This document shows, one piece after another, positions 25,591 through 33,320 of a DNA stretch of 64,000 nucleotides. Made by a program: the position numbers and the translations under genes. Positions within the stretch are counted from its first letter, which is position 1; every line of letters starts with the position of its first letter. The stretch covers positions 1,488,001-1,552,000 of the forward strand of contig NZ_CP108080.1 in assembly GCF_036181745.1 (NCBI RefSeq). The letters run 5' to 3'. The stretch comes from Streptomyces sp. NBC_00259 (lineage in GTDB: Bacteria; Actinomycetota; Actinomycetes; Streptomycetales; Streptomycetaceae). The notes beneath the pieces were generated by a model that saw only the letters and a program-made list of their open reading frames with translations, did not search any database and was not told where the DNA came from.

Positions 25591-26887
25591 TCGATACGAG
25601 CGCGATGACGGCGAGACCGATGATGTAGGCGGAGACGGCCATCGAGGTTCCGGTCGCCTCCAGCAGGAGCACCATCATGAACGGGGCCAGGCCGCCGCCG
25701 AACACCGCGGCGATCTGGTAGCCGAGCGAGGCGCCGGTGTACCGCATCTCGGCGGTGAACAGCTCGGCGAACAGCGCGGCCTGCGGCCCGTACATGATGC
25801 TGAGGAAGCAGCTGGTGACGAAGGTGCCGACGGCCAGCCACAGCAGCGACTTGGTGTCGATGAGCAGGAACAGCGGGACCGCCCAGACCAGCAGGCCGAC
25901 CGCGCCCGCCGCGTAGATCCGCAGCCGTCCGATGCGGTCGGAGAGTGCGGCGGCGGCGGGTATGAGCGCGAGCTGGGTGAGGCTCACGCAGAGCGAGACC
26001 ATGAGCACCGCGTCGCGCTCCATGCCGAGTTCACGGGTCGAGTAGTCCAGTACGCCGGTGATGATGATGTAGAAGGTGGCGGTGTTCACGGCGAAGGAGC
26101 CGCCGGCGAGGAACACCGTGCCGAGGTGCTTGCGCAGGATCGTCCGCAGCGGGGAGCGCGGCTCGCCCTTCTCCTGCTCGGCCAGGGCCTGTTCGGCCTC
26201 GCGGAACTCGGGGGTCTCCTCGACCCGGGCGTGGATGTACCAGGCGAGACCGAGGACGAGGAAGCCGACCAGGAACGGCACCCGCCAGCCCCAGGACGCG
26301 AAGGCGGAGTCGTCGGTGAAGGCGCCGGCGGCGAGGAACACGGTGTTGGCGGTGACCACACCGATGGGCACGCCGAGCTGGACGAGGCTGCCGTAGAGCC
26401 CGCGCTTGCCCTCCGGGGCGTACTCGGTGGCCATCAGCATCGCGCCGCCCCACTGGGCGCCCACGGCGATGCCCTGCATGACGCGGAGCAGCACGAGCAG
26501 CAGCGGTGCGGCGATGCCGATCGTCTCGTACGTCGGCAGGAGGCCGATGCCGGTGGTGGCGAGGCCCATCAGGGTGAGGGCGAGGACGAGCATCGGCTTG
26601 CGTCCGCGCTTGTCGCCGAGGTGGCCCGCGATGATGCCGCCCACGGGACGGGCGAGGAAGCCGACCGCGAAGGTCGCGAAGGCGGCGAGCACTCCGGCCG
26701 AGGGACTGCCCGCGGGGAAGTAGAGATCACCGAGGACGAGTGCGGCGGCGATGCCGAAGACGAAGTAGTCGTACCACTCGACGGCGGAGGCGAGCGCGGC
26801 GGCGGTGGCCACGCGGCGACGGTGCCGGTCGGTGGGTGCGGTCACCTGCGGCTTGCCGGCGCGCGGGGAAGGGGGTGCCGTGTCCAT
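25553..26887 (-). CDS. MFS transporter, metabolite:H+ symporter (MHS) family
   Basis: 444 residues with twelve membrane spans. MHS marks are visible: ASAVEWYDYFVFGIAAALVL near the start, GHLGDKRGRKPMLVL between helices 2 and 3, and LRVMQGIAVGAQWGGAMLMA. Members import organic acids (shikimate, alpha-ketoglutarate, citrate, protocatechuate) with protons. The start is ATG 26885-26887; longer upstream reading is non-coding or part of a decayed stretch. It is convergent with the DMT gene and overlaps its end. A partial palindrome about 47 bases upstream may be an operator. Confidence 0.87.
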   Translation of the reverse strand: MDTAPPSPRAGKPQVTAPTDRHRRRVATAAALASAVEWYDYFVFGIAAALVLGDLYFPAGSPSAGVLAAFATFAVGFLARPVGGIIAGHLGDKRGRKPMLVLALTLMGLATTGIGLLPTYETIGIAAPLLLVLLRVMQGIAVGAQWGGAMLMATEYAPEGKRGLYGSLVQLGVPIGVVTANTVFLAAGAFTDDSAFASWGWRVPFLVGFLVLGLAWYIHARVEETPEFREAEQALAEQEKGEPRSPLRTILRKHLGTVFLAGGSFAVNTATFYIIITGVLDYSTRELGMERDAVLMVSLCVSLTQLALIPAAAALSDRIGRLRIYAAGAVGLLVWAVPLFLLIDTKSLLWLAVGTFVTSCFLSIMYGPQAALFAELFTAEMRYTGASLGYQIAAVFGGGLAPFMMVLLLEATGTSMAVSAYIIGLAVIALVSIRVLAKRAAARA

Positions 26888-26933
26888 GCGTGCACACTCC
26901 GATGGGTGCGGGGGACGAGGAGTGCGGGGACCG

Positions 26934-26949
26934 TACCGACCGGGTGGTA
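26934..26949 (-). promoter_or_regulatory. Imperfect palindrome upstream of the MHS transporter
   Basis: TACCGACCGGGTGGTA, symmetric at 12 of 16 positions, about 47 bases before the transporter start. It resembles TetR-type ACCGACC/GGTCGGT sites, but no exact partner copy was seen, so this is weak. Confidence 0.3.
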
Positions 26950-27032
26950 TGACGGTCAACGGGTCGCGCAGCAGGAGTTTTTGCTCGATCATTACCCGCC
27001 AGTAGTGCGCCGGCCGCGCGAAGGCGGGCGCC

Positions 27033-27352
27033 GTGACATTCTCGCACCCGCCCGCGACCGCGGCCTGTCGGCGCCAGGACACCAGGCCGGGCTTCGAGGT
27101 CGCGTTCTTCCAGGTCAGCGGCCGTGGATGGCCCATCGACGGGCAGACGGCCGCGCTGGAGAGCGGCGGCGCGTTCGCCGTCGAGCACGCCGTCGGGCCG
27201 GACGCGGCCCGGCGGACCCGCGTCGCGCGCGTTCCGCGGCCGGTCGCCGTGACGACCACGCGGCGGCGGCCTTCGCCGTCGCGTGCCGCCTCGTCCACGA
27301 CGAGGCCGGAGCGGCGCTGGCGCATGCGGGAATCGCCGTTCGTGCCGGCTGA
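27033..27352 (+). pseudogene. Possible decayed gene in the MHS-ADH gap
   Basis: The 557-base stretch 26888-27444 has no intact gene. Inside it, the + frame from GTG 27033 reads as coding-like (PGFEVAFFQVSGRGWPIDGQ, then TAALESGGAFAVEHAVGPDA) with almost all third positions G or C. After about 27240 that frame turns Arg-rich, and the frame ending at the stop 27350-27352 becomes coding-like instead (DDHAAAAFAVACRLVHDEAG). This pattern fits one short gene broken by a frameshift. I do not recognise the family. The rest of the gap holds the MHS promoter region. Confidence 0.35.
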
Positions 27353-27419
27353 CGGCCACGACGGTCCCTGCGTGGAGGCACCCTACGCGGCGGACCCCTG
27401 CCGGGAGGCTCCTGCCGTC

Positions 27420-27441
27420 CCCGCAAGACCCCTTCTGCGGG
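27420..27441 (-). terminator. Hairpin after the ADH gene
   Basis: CCCGCA and TGCGGG pair around a 10-base loop just past the ADH stop (27445, minus strand). The stem is short, so this is a modest candidate. Confidence 0.4.
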
Positions 27442-27444
27442 CCG

Positions 27445-28524
27445 TCAGAAGACCACCAGCGCCCTGCCGCCCTTGCCCGCGAGCATGGCCTCGAAGGCCG
27501 CCGGGATGCCGTCGAGGCCGATCCGCCCGGTGATGAGGGCGCTGAGGTCCAGCCGCCCCGCGCGGATGTGCTCCGCGAGCACCGGCAGGTCCCTGGCCGG
27601 ATCGGAGTTGCCGTAGACGCAGCCCGAGAGCGTCCGGCCCCAGTGGAACAGCTCCAGGGCGTTGAACGTGACCTGCTGGTCCTTGCCGCCGATCCCGACG
27701 ACCGTCGTGCGGCCGCCGCGGCGCGTCGACTCCCAGGCGGCACGGATCGTCTCGGCGCGGCCGACGCATTCGACGGCCACGTCCGCGCCCTGACCGCCGG
27801 TCAGCTTGCGGATCTCCTTCGGGGTGATGGCGGAGGCGACGACGTACTCGGTGGCCCCGGCACGGCGGGCGAGCTCCTCCTTCTCCGGTGACACGTCGAC
27901 GGCGACGACCGTCGACGCCCCGGCGATCCTGGCCGACTGGAGGGTCGCGAGGCCGACACCGCCGGCGCCGAAGACCACGACCGACTCGCCCTCACGGACC
28001 CGGGCCGAGTGGTGGACGGCGCCGTAGCCGGTGAGGACCGCGCAGCCGAGCAGCGCCGCGTCGGTGAGCGGAACGCCGTCCGGGAGCGGAAGAACGCAGT
28101 TGGCCGCGACGACGGTCTCCTCGGCGAACGCGGCGACGTTGAGGCCGGGGTGCAGCTCGGTTCCGTCCTCGGCGAGCGCGTGGATGCGGCCGGCGCCCTT
28201 GAGGGCAAAGGAGCAGAGCCAGACCTCGCCGATCGTGCAGTGGTGGCACGTACCGCAGGACGGGGCCCAGTTGAGCACCACGCCGTCGCCCGGGGCGACC
28301 TGGGTGACGCCCTCGCCGACGGAGACGACCGTGCCCGCGCCCTCGTGGCCGAGGACGGCGGGGACCGGCACCTGCATCGTGCCGTTGGACAGGGACAGAT
28401 CGGAGTGGCAGACCCCGGCGGCGGCGAGGCGGACCCTCACCTGGCCGGGACCCGGCTCGGAAAGCTCGATGCCGGTGATCTCCAGCGGAGAACCTACGGC
28501 GGGCAGGACGGCGGCACGGACCAC
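27445..28524 (-). CDS. Zinc-dependent alcohol dehydrogenase
   Basis: 359 residues, class III-like medium-chain ADH. Catalytic zinc ligands are seen in GVCHSD (about residue 38) and GHEGAG (about 60). The structural zinc cluster is CGTCHHCTIGEVWLC near 90-104. The NAD site is VFGAGGVGLATLQSARIAGA near 185-205. It oxidises an alcohol to an aldehyde, or the reverse. The GTG at 28522-28524 is preceded by GGGAG. It follows the ALDH gene by 87 bases on the same strand, forming an alcohol-to-acid pair. Formaldehyde or long-chain alcohol are both possible. Confidence 0.88.
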   Translation of the reverse strand: MVRAAVLPAVGSPLEITGIELSEPGPGQVRVRLAAAGVCHSDLSLSNGTMQVPVPAVLGHEGAGTVVSVGEGVTQVAPGDGVVLNWAPSCGTCHHCTIGEVWLCSFALKGAGRIHALAEDGTELHPGLNVAAFAEETVVAANCVLPLPDGVPLTDAALLGCAVLTGYGAVHHSARVREGESVVVFGAGGVGLATLQSARIAGASTVVAVDVSPEKEELARRAGATEYVVASAITPKEIRKLTGGQGADVAVECVGRAETIRAAWESTRRGGRTTVVGIGGKDQQVTFNALELFHWGRTLSGCVYGNSDPARDLPVLAEHIRAGRLDLSALITGRIGLDGIPAAFEAMLAGKGGRALVVF

Positions 28525-28611
28525 GGTGGTTGTCTCCCGGTTTCCCGATGCGGAGATCGGAGCTCGGAGTACGGACGTAGCGAATGGACGGTTCGAGGTT
28601 CGGGCGGGGGC

Positions 28612-30003
28612 TCAGAACTGCAGTGACTTGGTGTGCAGATACTCGGCGAGGCCGTGGGAGCCGAGTTCACGGCCCACTCCGGACTGCTTGTAACCGCCGA
28701 ACGGGGCAAGCGGATTGAAGCGGCCGCCGTTGATGTCGACCTGTCCGGTGTCCATGCGGCGGGCGAAGGCCACGGCCTCGTCCTGGGGACCCCACACGGC
28801 GCCCGCGAGCCCGTAGACCGTGCCGTTGGCGATCCGCAGGGCGTCGTCCTCGTCCTCGTACCTCAGGATCGACACGACCGGGCCGAAGATCTCCTCCTGG
28901 GCGATGGTCATCTCCGCGGTGACGTCGGCGAAGACGGTCGGTGCGACGTAGTAGCCCGTCTCGCGCGGGGCCTCGGGGCCGCCGGCGACGAGGCGGGCGC
29001 CCTCGGCGACGCCCTGTTCGATGTAACCGCGGACGCGCTGCTGCTGGCGGGCGTTGACGAGCGGTCCGAGACGGTCGCCGGGCGTGTACTTGGCGACGGC
29101 CTCGGCGGCCAGGGCCACGGCCTCGTCGTACTGGTCGGTGTGCACCAGCATCCGGGTCCAGGCGCTGCACGTCTGGCCGGAGTTGGACATCACGTTGGCG
29201 ATGCCGACAGCGACGGCGCGTGCGAGATCGGCGCCGGGCAGGATGACGTTGGCGGACTTGCCGCCGAGCTCCAGGGCGACGCGCTTGACCGCTCCGCCCG
29301 CGGTCGCGCCGATCCGCCGGCCGACGGCGGTGGAGCCGGTGAAGGAGACCAGGTCCACGTCCGGGTGCTCGGCGAGGGCCTGTCCGGCGACGGGGCCGAG
29401 ACCGGTCACGAGGTTGAACACCCCGGCCGGAAGCCCCGCTTCGTCGACGGCCTCGGCGAAGAGCTGTGCGGTGAGCGGGGTGTCCTCGGCGGGCTTGAGC
29501 ACGACGGTGCAGCCGGCGGCGAGGGCGGGGGCGACCTTGGCGACGATCTGGTGGAGCGGATAGTTCCAGGGGGTGATCGCGCCGACGACGCCGATGGGTT
29601 CGTGGAGGACGGTGGAGTTGCCGACCTTCTCCTCGAAGGCGTACGTGGCGGCCAGTTCGGCGTACGAGCCGGCGACGAGGACCGGCAGACCCGCGTGGAC
29701 GGTCCCGGCGAGCTTCGGCGGGGCGCCGAGTTCGGCGGTGACGGTCTCGGCGATCTCCCCCTGGCGGGCGGCGAGGACGTCCCGGAGCGTGGCGAGGCGT
29801 GCGGCGCGGTCGGCGGGCGGGGTGGCGGCCCAGCCGGGGAAGGCGGCGCGGGCGGCGCGTACGGCGGCGTCGACGTCGTCCGCCGTACCGGCGGGGACGT
29901 GGGCCAAGACCTGCTCGTCCGCGGGATTCACCACCGCGATGGTGTCGGCGGTGGCGGCGGGGCCCCACGTGCCGCCGATGTACATCCCGTCGTGGGCCTT
30001 CAT
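28612..30003 (-). CDS. Aldehyde dehydrogenase family protein
   Basis: 463 residues, complete. NAD(P)-dependent aldehyde oxidation to acid. Active-site Cys lies in [12 protein letters not shown] and the general-base Glu in [11 protein letters not shown]; the NAD-binding segment is [20 protein letters not shown] and [13 protein letters not shown]. The start ATG 30001-30003 lies 43 bases from a TetR operator of the same type as that beside the TetR at 23.8 kb. With the downstream ADH it forms a two-step alcohol oxidation operon. Confidence 0.9.
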   Translation of the reverse strand: MKAHDGMYIGGTWGPAATADTIAVVNPADEQVLAHVPAGTADDVDAAVRAARAAFPGWAATPPADRAARLATLRDVLAARQGEIAETVTAELGAPPKLAGTVHAGLPVLVAGSYAELAATYAFEEKVGNSTVLHEPIGVVGAITPWNYPLHQIVAKVAPALAAGCTVVLKPAEDTPLTAQLFAEAVDEAGLPAGVFNLVTGLGPVAGQALAEHPDVDLVSFTGSTAVGRRIGATAGGAVKRVALELGGKSANVILPGADLARAVAVGIANVMSNSGQTCSAWTRMLVHTDQYDEAVALAAEAVAKYTPGDRLGPLVNARQQQRVRGYIEQGVAEGARLVAGGPEAPRETGYYVAPTVFADVTAEMTIAQEEIFGPVVSILRYEDEDDALRIANGTVYGLAGAVWGPQDEAVAFARRMDTGQVDINGGRFNPLAPFGGYKQSGVGRELGSHGLAEYLHTKSLQF

Positions 30004-30045
30004 CCGCGAGTCTCCTTCGGGCGTGGCGAGGTCCGTCCACGCTCC

Positions 30046-30064
30046 AAACTAGCGGTGTTAGTTT
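30046..30064 (-). promoter_or_regulatory. TetR operator before the ALDH/ADH operon
   Basis: AAACTAGCGGTGTTAGTTT is AAACTA-N7-TAGTTT with perfect arms, of the same architecture as the site at 23799-23817. It lies 43 bases upstream of the aldehyde dehydrogenase start and likely overlaps its promoter. Confidence 0.7.
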
Positions 30065-30175
30065 TTGGGCGCCAGGGTGGGCCGGGGCGGAGGGTGTGAT
30101 TCTCCCCTCCACCCCGCCCACCTGTGTCCGAGGGCGGGCCGCTCGGCGGTCGGAGCGGCGCCCGTGGCCGGCAGG

Positions 30176-30523
30176 TCAGGCCGGGGTCTGGCCCAAGGCC
30201 GACGGAGGTGCCTGCATCTGGCGGGCGACCGGCGGGGAGATGGACGCGACCTGGGCGCGGGTGCGGTCCACCTGCTGTGCCGCGGGGATCGCCGCCTGGG
30301 CCGGCTGGGGTTTGTCCTCGGGGGACTTCGCCACCGACGACCAGGTACGCAGCCGGTGGCTGGCCGCCTCGTCGAGGCTCACCGGCTCCCCCCGCTGCTC
30401 CGCCAGCCGGCTGGCCTCGCGGCCGAGCGCGGCCACGTCGTCCCAGCGGAGCCTCAGCACCACGGACAGTTCGGCCCCACCGTCCGGGAGGCCCTTCATG
30501 ATCGGCCCGTCACCATCGCTCAT
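30176..30523 (-). CDS. Small hypothetical protein coupled to the MFS gene
   Basis: 115 residues. I do not recognise the family. The N-terminal half looks globular (ELSVVLRLRWDDVAALGREA, then RLAEQRGEPVSLDEAASHRL), and the C-terminal half is a Gln/Ala/Pro-rich tail. Third positions are strongly G/C. Its ATG overlaps the MFS stop by four bases (ATGA), so it is translated from the same message as the citrate-type and MFS transporters. No membrane span; a cytosolic accessory role is a guess. Confidence 0.65.
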   Translation of the reverse strand: MSDGDGPIMKGLPDGGAELSVVLRLRWDDVAALGREASRLAEQRGEPVSLDEAASHRLRTWSSVAKSPEDKPQPAQAAIPAAQQVDRTRAQVASISPPVARQMQAPPSALGQTPA

Positions 30524-31743
30524 TGCCGCTCCTGTCGTTGAGGCAGACGCTTTCCCGGGTGCCCGGTAGTACGTACCGTTCGGCCGCCGTGTTCAGCGTC
30601 GCGTCCGGCCCGTAGCCCCAGCCCCGCCGCCGAGACGAGGAGCAGCCCCAGCATCACGAACGGCGCGGCCGTGCCCGCGAACCCCGCGACGAGACCGGCG
30701 GAGGCGGGAGCCGCGACCTGGCCCAGGCGGTTGCCGGTGAGGCGCAGGGCGAGCGCGGTGGAGCGTGCCTCGGCAGGGGCGGCCCGCACGACGGTCGTCA
30801 TGGACAGCGGCTGGCCGACGCCGAGGCAGAAGCCCAGTACCGCGAGCATCGCGGCGAGCGCCCACACGGGAACGGGCAGCGCCAGGCCCGCGCACAACAG
30901 CCCGGCGAGCAGACAGGTCACGGTGAGCAGGACCGTGCGGCCCATGATCCGGATCATCGGGGTCATGACCAGCCGGCAGGCGATCGTCGCGGCCGCCCGT
31001 ACGCTCAGCAGCAGCCCGATGACGGACGGGGCGATGCCCCGGTGCTCGCCGATCACCGGGAGGTAGGCGGTGAGGATGTCGGTCGCCGACAGCACGGCCA
31101 GGCTGATGACGATTCCCGCGGGTACGCCCCGCGTCCGCAGGATGCGGTGCAACGGCACCGAGGTGCGCGCCGTACGGCGAACGCCGGCCGTGCGGTGCTC
31201 GATCCGCCACAGCGAGGTGGCGGCGGCCGCCGCCACCGTCGCGGAGACGAGCAGGGCCAGTGCGCTCGTCCGGGCCATGTCGGTGCCGATCAGCGCCCCT
31301 GCGGCGATCGGGCCGACGAGCTGGCCGAGCGAGGCGCCGATCGTGAAGTGGCCGAAGTTGCGGTCCTGTTCGTCGGGCGCGGACTGCCGGGCGACGATCG
31401 ACTGAGCGCCGATCACGAAGCACAGATGACCGAGGCCCATGACGCCGCTCCAGGCCGCCATGGCGGGCAGGGAACCGGCCAGTCCGCTCAGCGCGCAGCC
31501 ACCGGAGATCAGCGCCACGCCCAGGGGCAGCAGCGGTGCGCACCGGCCGTGGTCGGTGCGGCGGCCCAGCGGAACGGCGGCGAACAGCGGGAGCAGTGCG
31601 TACACACCCGCGATGACGCCGATCGCCCGCTCGTCGGCGCCGAGGGCGAGGGCGCGGTACGAGACGGCCGGGCGGGCCATCGACACCGCCCCCTGCGCGA
31701 AGCCGAAGGCGATGACGAGGCGCAGGAGCCAGCCGCGTCGCAT
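30520..31743 (-). CDS. MFS transporter
   Basis: 407 residues, about twelve hydrophobic helices. It starts with MRRGWLLRLVIAFGFAQGAV and has the loop marks PLGRRTDHGR (helix 2-3) and SIVARQSAPDEQDRNFGHFT. Drug or sugar efflux is typical for this MFS subgroup, but the substrate is unknown. The start ATG shares one base with the CitMHS stop (TGATG), giving tight coupling; its own stop overlaps the next gene's start. A longer in-frame reading upstream lies inside CitMHS and is rejected. Confidence 0.85.
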   Translation of the reverse strand: MRRGWLLRLVIAFGFAQGAVSMARPAVSYRALALGADERAIGVIAGVYALLPLFAAVPLGRRTDHGRCAPLLPLGVALISGGCALSGLAGSLPAMAAWSGVMGLGHLCFVIGAQSIVARQSAPDEQDRNFGHFTIGASLGQLVGPIAAGALIGTDMARTSALALLVSATVAAAAATSLWRIEHRTAGVRRTARTSVPLHRILRTRGVPAGIVISLAVLSATDILTAYLPVIGEHRGIAPSVIGLLLSVRAAATIACRLVMTPMIRIMGRTVLLTVTCLLAGLLCAGLALPVPVWALAAMLAVLGFCLGVGQPLSMTTVVRAAPAEARSTALALRLTGNRLGQVAAPASAGLVAGFAGTAAPFVMLGLLLVSAAGLGLRAGRDAEHGGRTVRTTGHPGKRLPQRQERQ

Positions 31744-33197
31744 CAGATGATGCCGAAGAGGATTCCGGCCCCGAGCACCACGAGGGAGGTGAGCGCGGCC
31801 CACTTGACCGTGAACCTGGTGTGGTCGCCGAACTCGACCTTGGCCATGCCGACGAGGACGTACACGGCGGGGACGAGCGGGCTGGACATGTGCAGCGCCT
31901 GGCCGGCGAGGGAGGCGCGGGCGATCTCCAGCGGGGAGACTCCGTGGGCGGCGCCGGCTTCGGCGAGGACGGGGAGGACGCCGAAGTAGAAGCCGTCGTT
32001 CGACATGAAGTAGGTGAGCGGGAGGCTCAGCAGGCCGGTGACGAGCGCCATGTGGGGGCCCATGCCGGCGGGGATGGCGCCGACGAGCCAGTCGGCCATG
32101 TGCTTGACCATGCCGGTGCCGGTGAGGACTCCGGTGAAGACGGCGGCGGCGAAGACCATGCCGGAGACGTTGAGGACGTTGTCCGCGTGGGCGGCGAGAC
32201 GGGCCTTCTGGTCGGCCATCTTCGGGAAGTTGACGGTGAGGGCGAGGGCGGCGCCGATCAGGAACAGTACGGGGATCGGCAGCAGCTCCATGATCATCGA
32301 GGCGAGCAGGACGACGGTGAGCGCGGCGTTGAACCAGTACAGCCGGGGGCGCAGGGTCTCGCGCCTGGGGTCCAGGCCCTGGAAGACCTCGTCGTCGCCG
32401 GAGTCGCCGGAGTCGCCGGAGTCGCCGGTGCCGGAGCCCGCGGTGCCGCTGCCGGTTCCGGCGGCGGAACCCGCGGCCCCGCCCGTGGCGGTCGCCGGGC
32501 CCGTCGTCGTACGGTCGCCTCCGCCGCCCGCCTTCACCAGCACGGTCTCGGTCTCAGGCTCCAGCGCCTCGTCCAGCGTCAGATAGCCGATGCGCTTGCG
32601 CTCGCGGCGGCCGAGGACGTACGCGAGGACGAAGACGAAGAGCAGTCCGACGCCGAGCGCGGGGATCATCGGCACGAAGATGTCACCGGCGTCTAGCTTG
32701 AGCGCGGTCGCGGCACGGGCGGTCGGCCCGCCCCACGGCAGGGTGTTCATCACGCCGTTCGCGGTGGCGGCGACGCCGGTCATCACCACGAGACTCATCC
32801 CGAGGCGCTTGTAGAGCGGGTACATCGCCGAGACGGTGATCATGAACGTGGTGGAGCCGTCGCCGTCCAGCGACACGATCGCGGCGAGCAGGGCCGTGCC
32901 GACCACGACGCGCATCGGGTCCGCCCTGCAGAAGCGCAGGATGCCCCGCACGATCGGGTCGAACAGGCCGACGTCGATCATCACGCCGAAGTAGACGATG
33001 GCGAACATCAGCATCGCCGCGGTGGGCGCGAGGTTGCCGACGCCTTCCAGGACGTAGTCCCCGAGCTTCGCGCCCTGTCCGACGATGACGCAGAAGAGCG
33101 CGGGGATCAGCACGAGCGCCGCGATCGGCGACATCTTCTTCATCATGATCAGGACCAGGAAGGTCGCGATCATGGCGAAGCCGAGGATTGTCAGCAT
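31743..33197 (-). CDS. CitMHS family citrate-metal symporter
   Basis: 484 residues. CitMHS carriers import citrate complexed to Mg2+, Ca2+ or other metals with protons. Seen: MLTILGFAMIATFLVLIMMKK at the start, SLDGDGSTTFMITVSAMYPL (about 108-127), NTLPWGGPTARA (about 151-162), and the late YFMSNDGFYFGVLPVLAEAG. A cytoplasmic linker near residues 220-265 is low in complexity (Gly/Ser/Thr, with repeated GDS), longer than in most relatives. It is first in an operon with MFS and small-protein genes, behind a likely promoter at 33254-33283. No CitAB-type sensor system is nearby. Confidence 0.88.
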   Translation of the reverse strand: MLTILGFAMIATFLVLIMMKKMSPIAALVLIPALFCVIVGQGAKLGDYVLEGVGNLAPTAAMLMFAIVYFGVMIDVGLFDPIVRGILRFCRADPMRVVVGTALLAAIVSLDGDGSTTFMITVSAMYPLYKRLGMSLVVMTGVAATANGVMNTLPWGGPTARAATALKLDAGDIFVPMIPALGVGLLFVFVLAYVLGRRERKRIGYLTLDEALEPETETVLVKAGGGGDRTTTGPATATGGAAGSAAGTGSGTAGSGTGDSGDSGDSGDDEVFQGLDPRRETLRPRLYWFNAALTVVLLASMIMELLPIPVLFLIGAALALTVNFPKMADQKARLAAHADNVLNVSGMVFAAAVFTGVLTGTGMVKHMADWLVGAIPAGMGPHMALVTGLLSLPLTYFMSNDGFYFGVLPVLAEAGAAHGVSPLEIARASLAGQALHMSSPLVPAVYVLVGMAKVEFGDHTRFTVKWAALTSLVVLGAGILFGII

Positions 33198-33253
33198 GGG
33201 GAGGGCACCTCACGTTCATCCTTGAACTCCCACCGGAGCCGGCGGTCCGGATG

Positions 33254-33283
33254 ACGTTAGGTGCCGTTCTTCCGCGTTAACAA
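33254..33283 (-). promoter_or_regulatory. Candidate promoter of the CitMHS operon
   Basis: On the minus strand TTGTTA (33283-33278) and TAACGT (33259-33254) are 18 bases apart, close to the actinomycete housekeeping consensus. The start codon is about 50 bases downstream. Confidence 0.4.
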
Positions 33284-33320
33284 GATGTTGACGTGTGAGC
33301 AATAAGCGCAAAACCCCAGG

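Noticed and set aside
26934..26949. Third copy of the 7685/13144 TetR operator
   Set aside because: Only the ACCGACC half resembles it; the centre and flanks differ, so it was kept only as a weak separate site.
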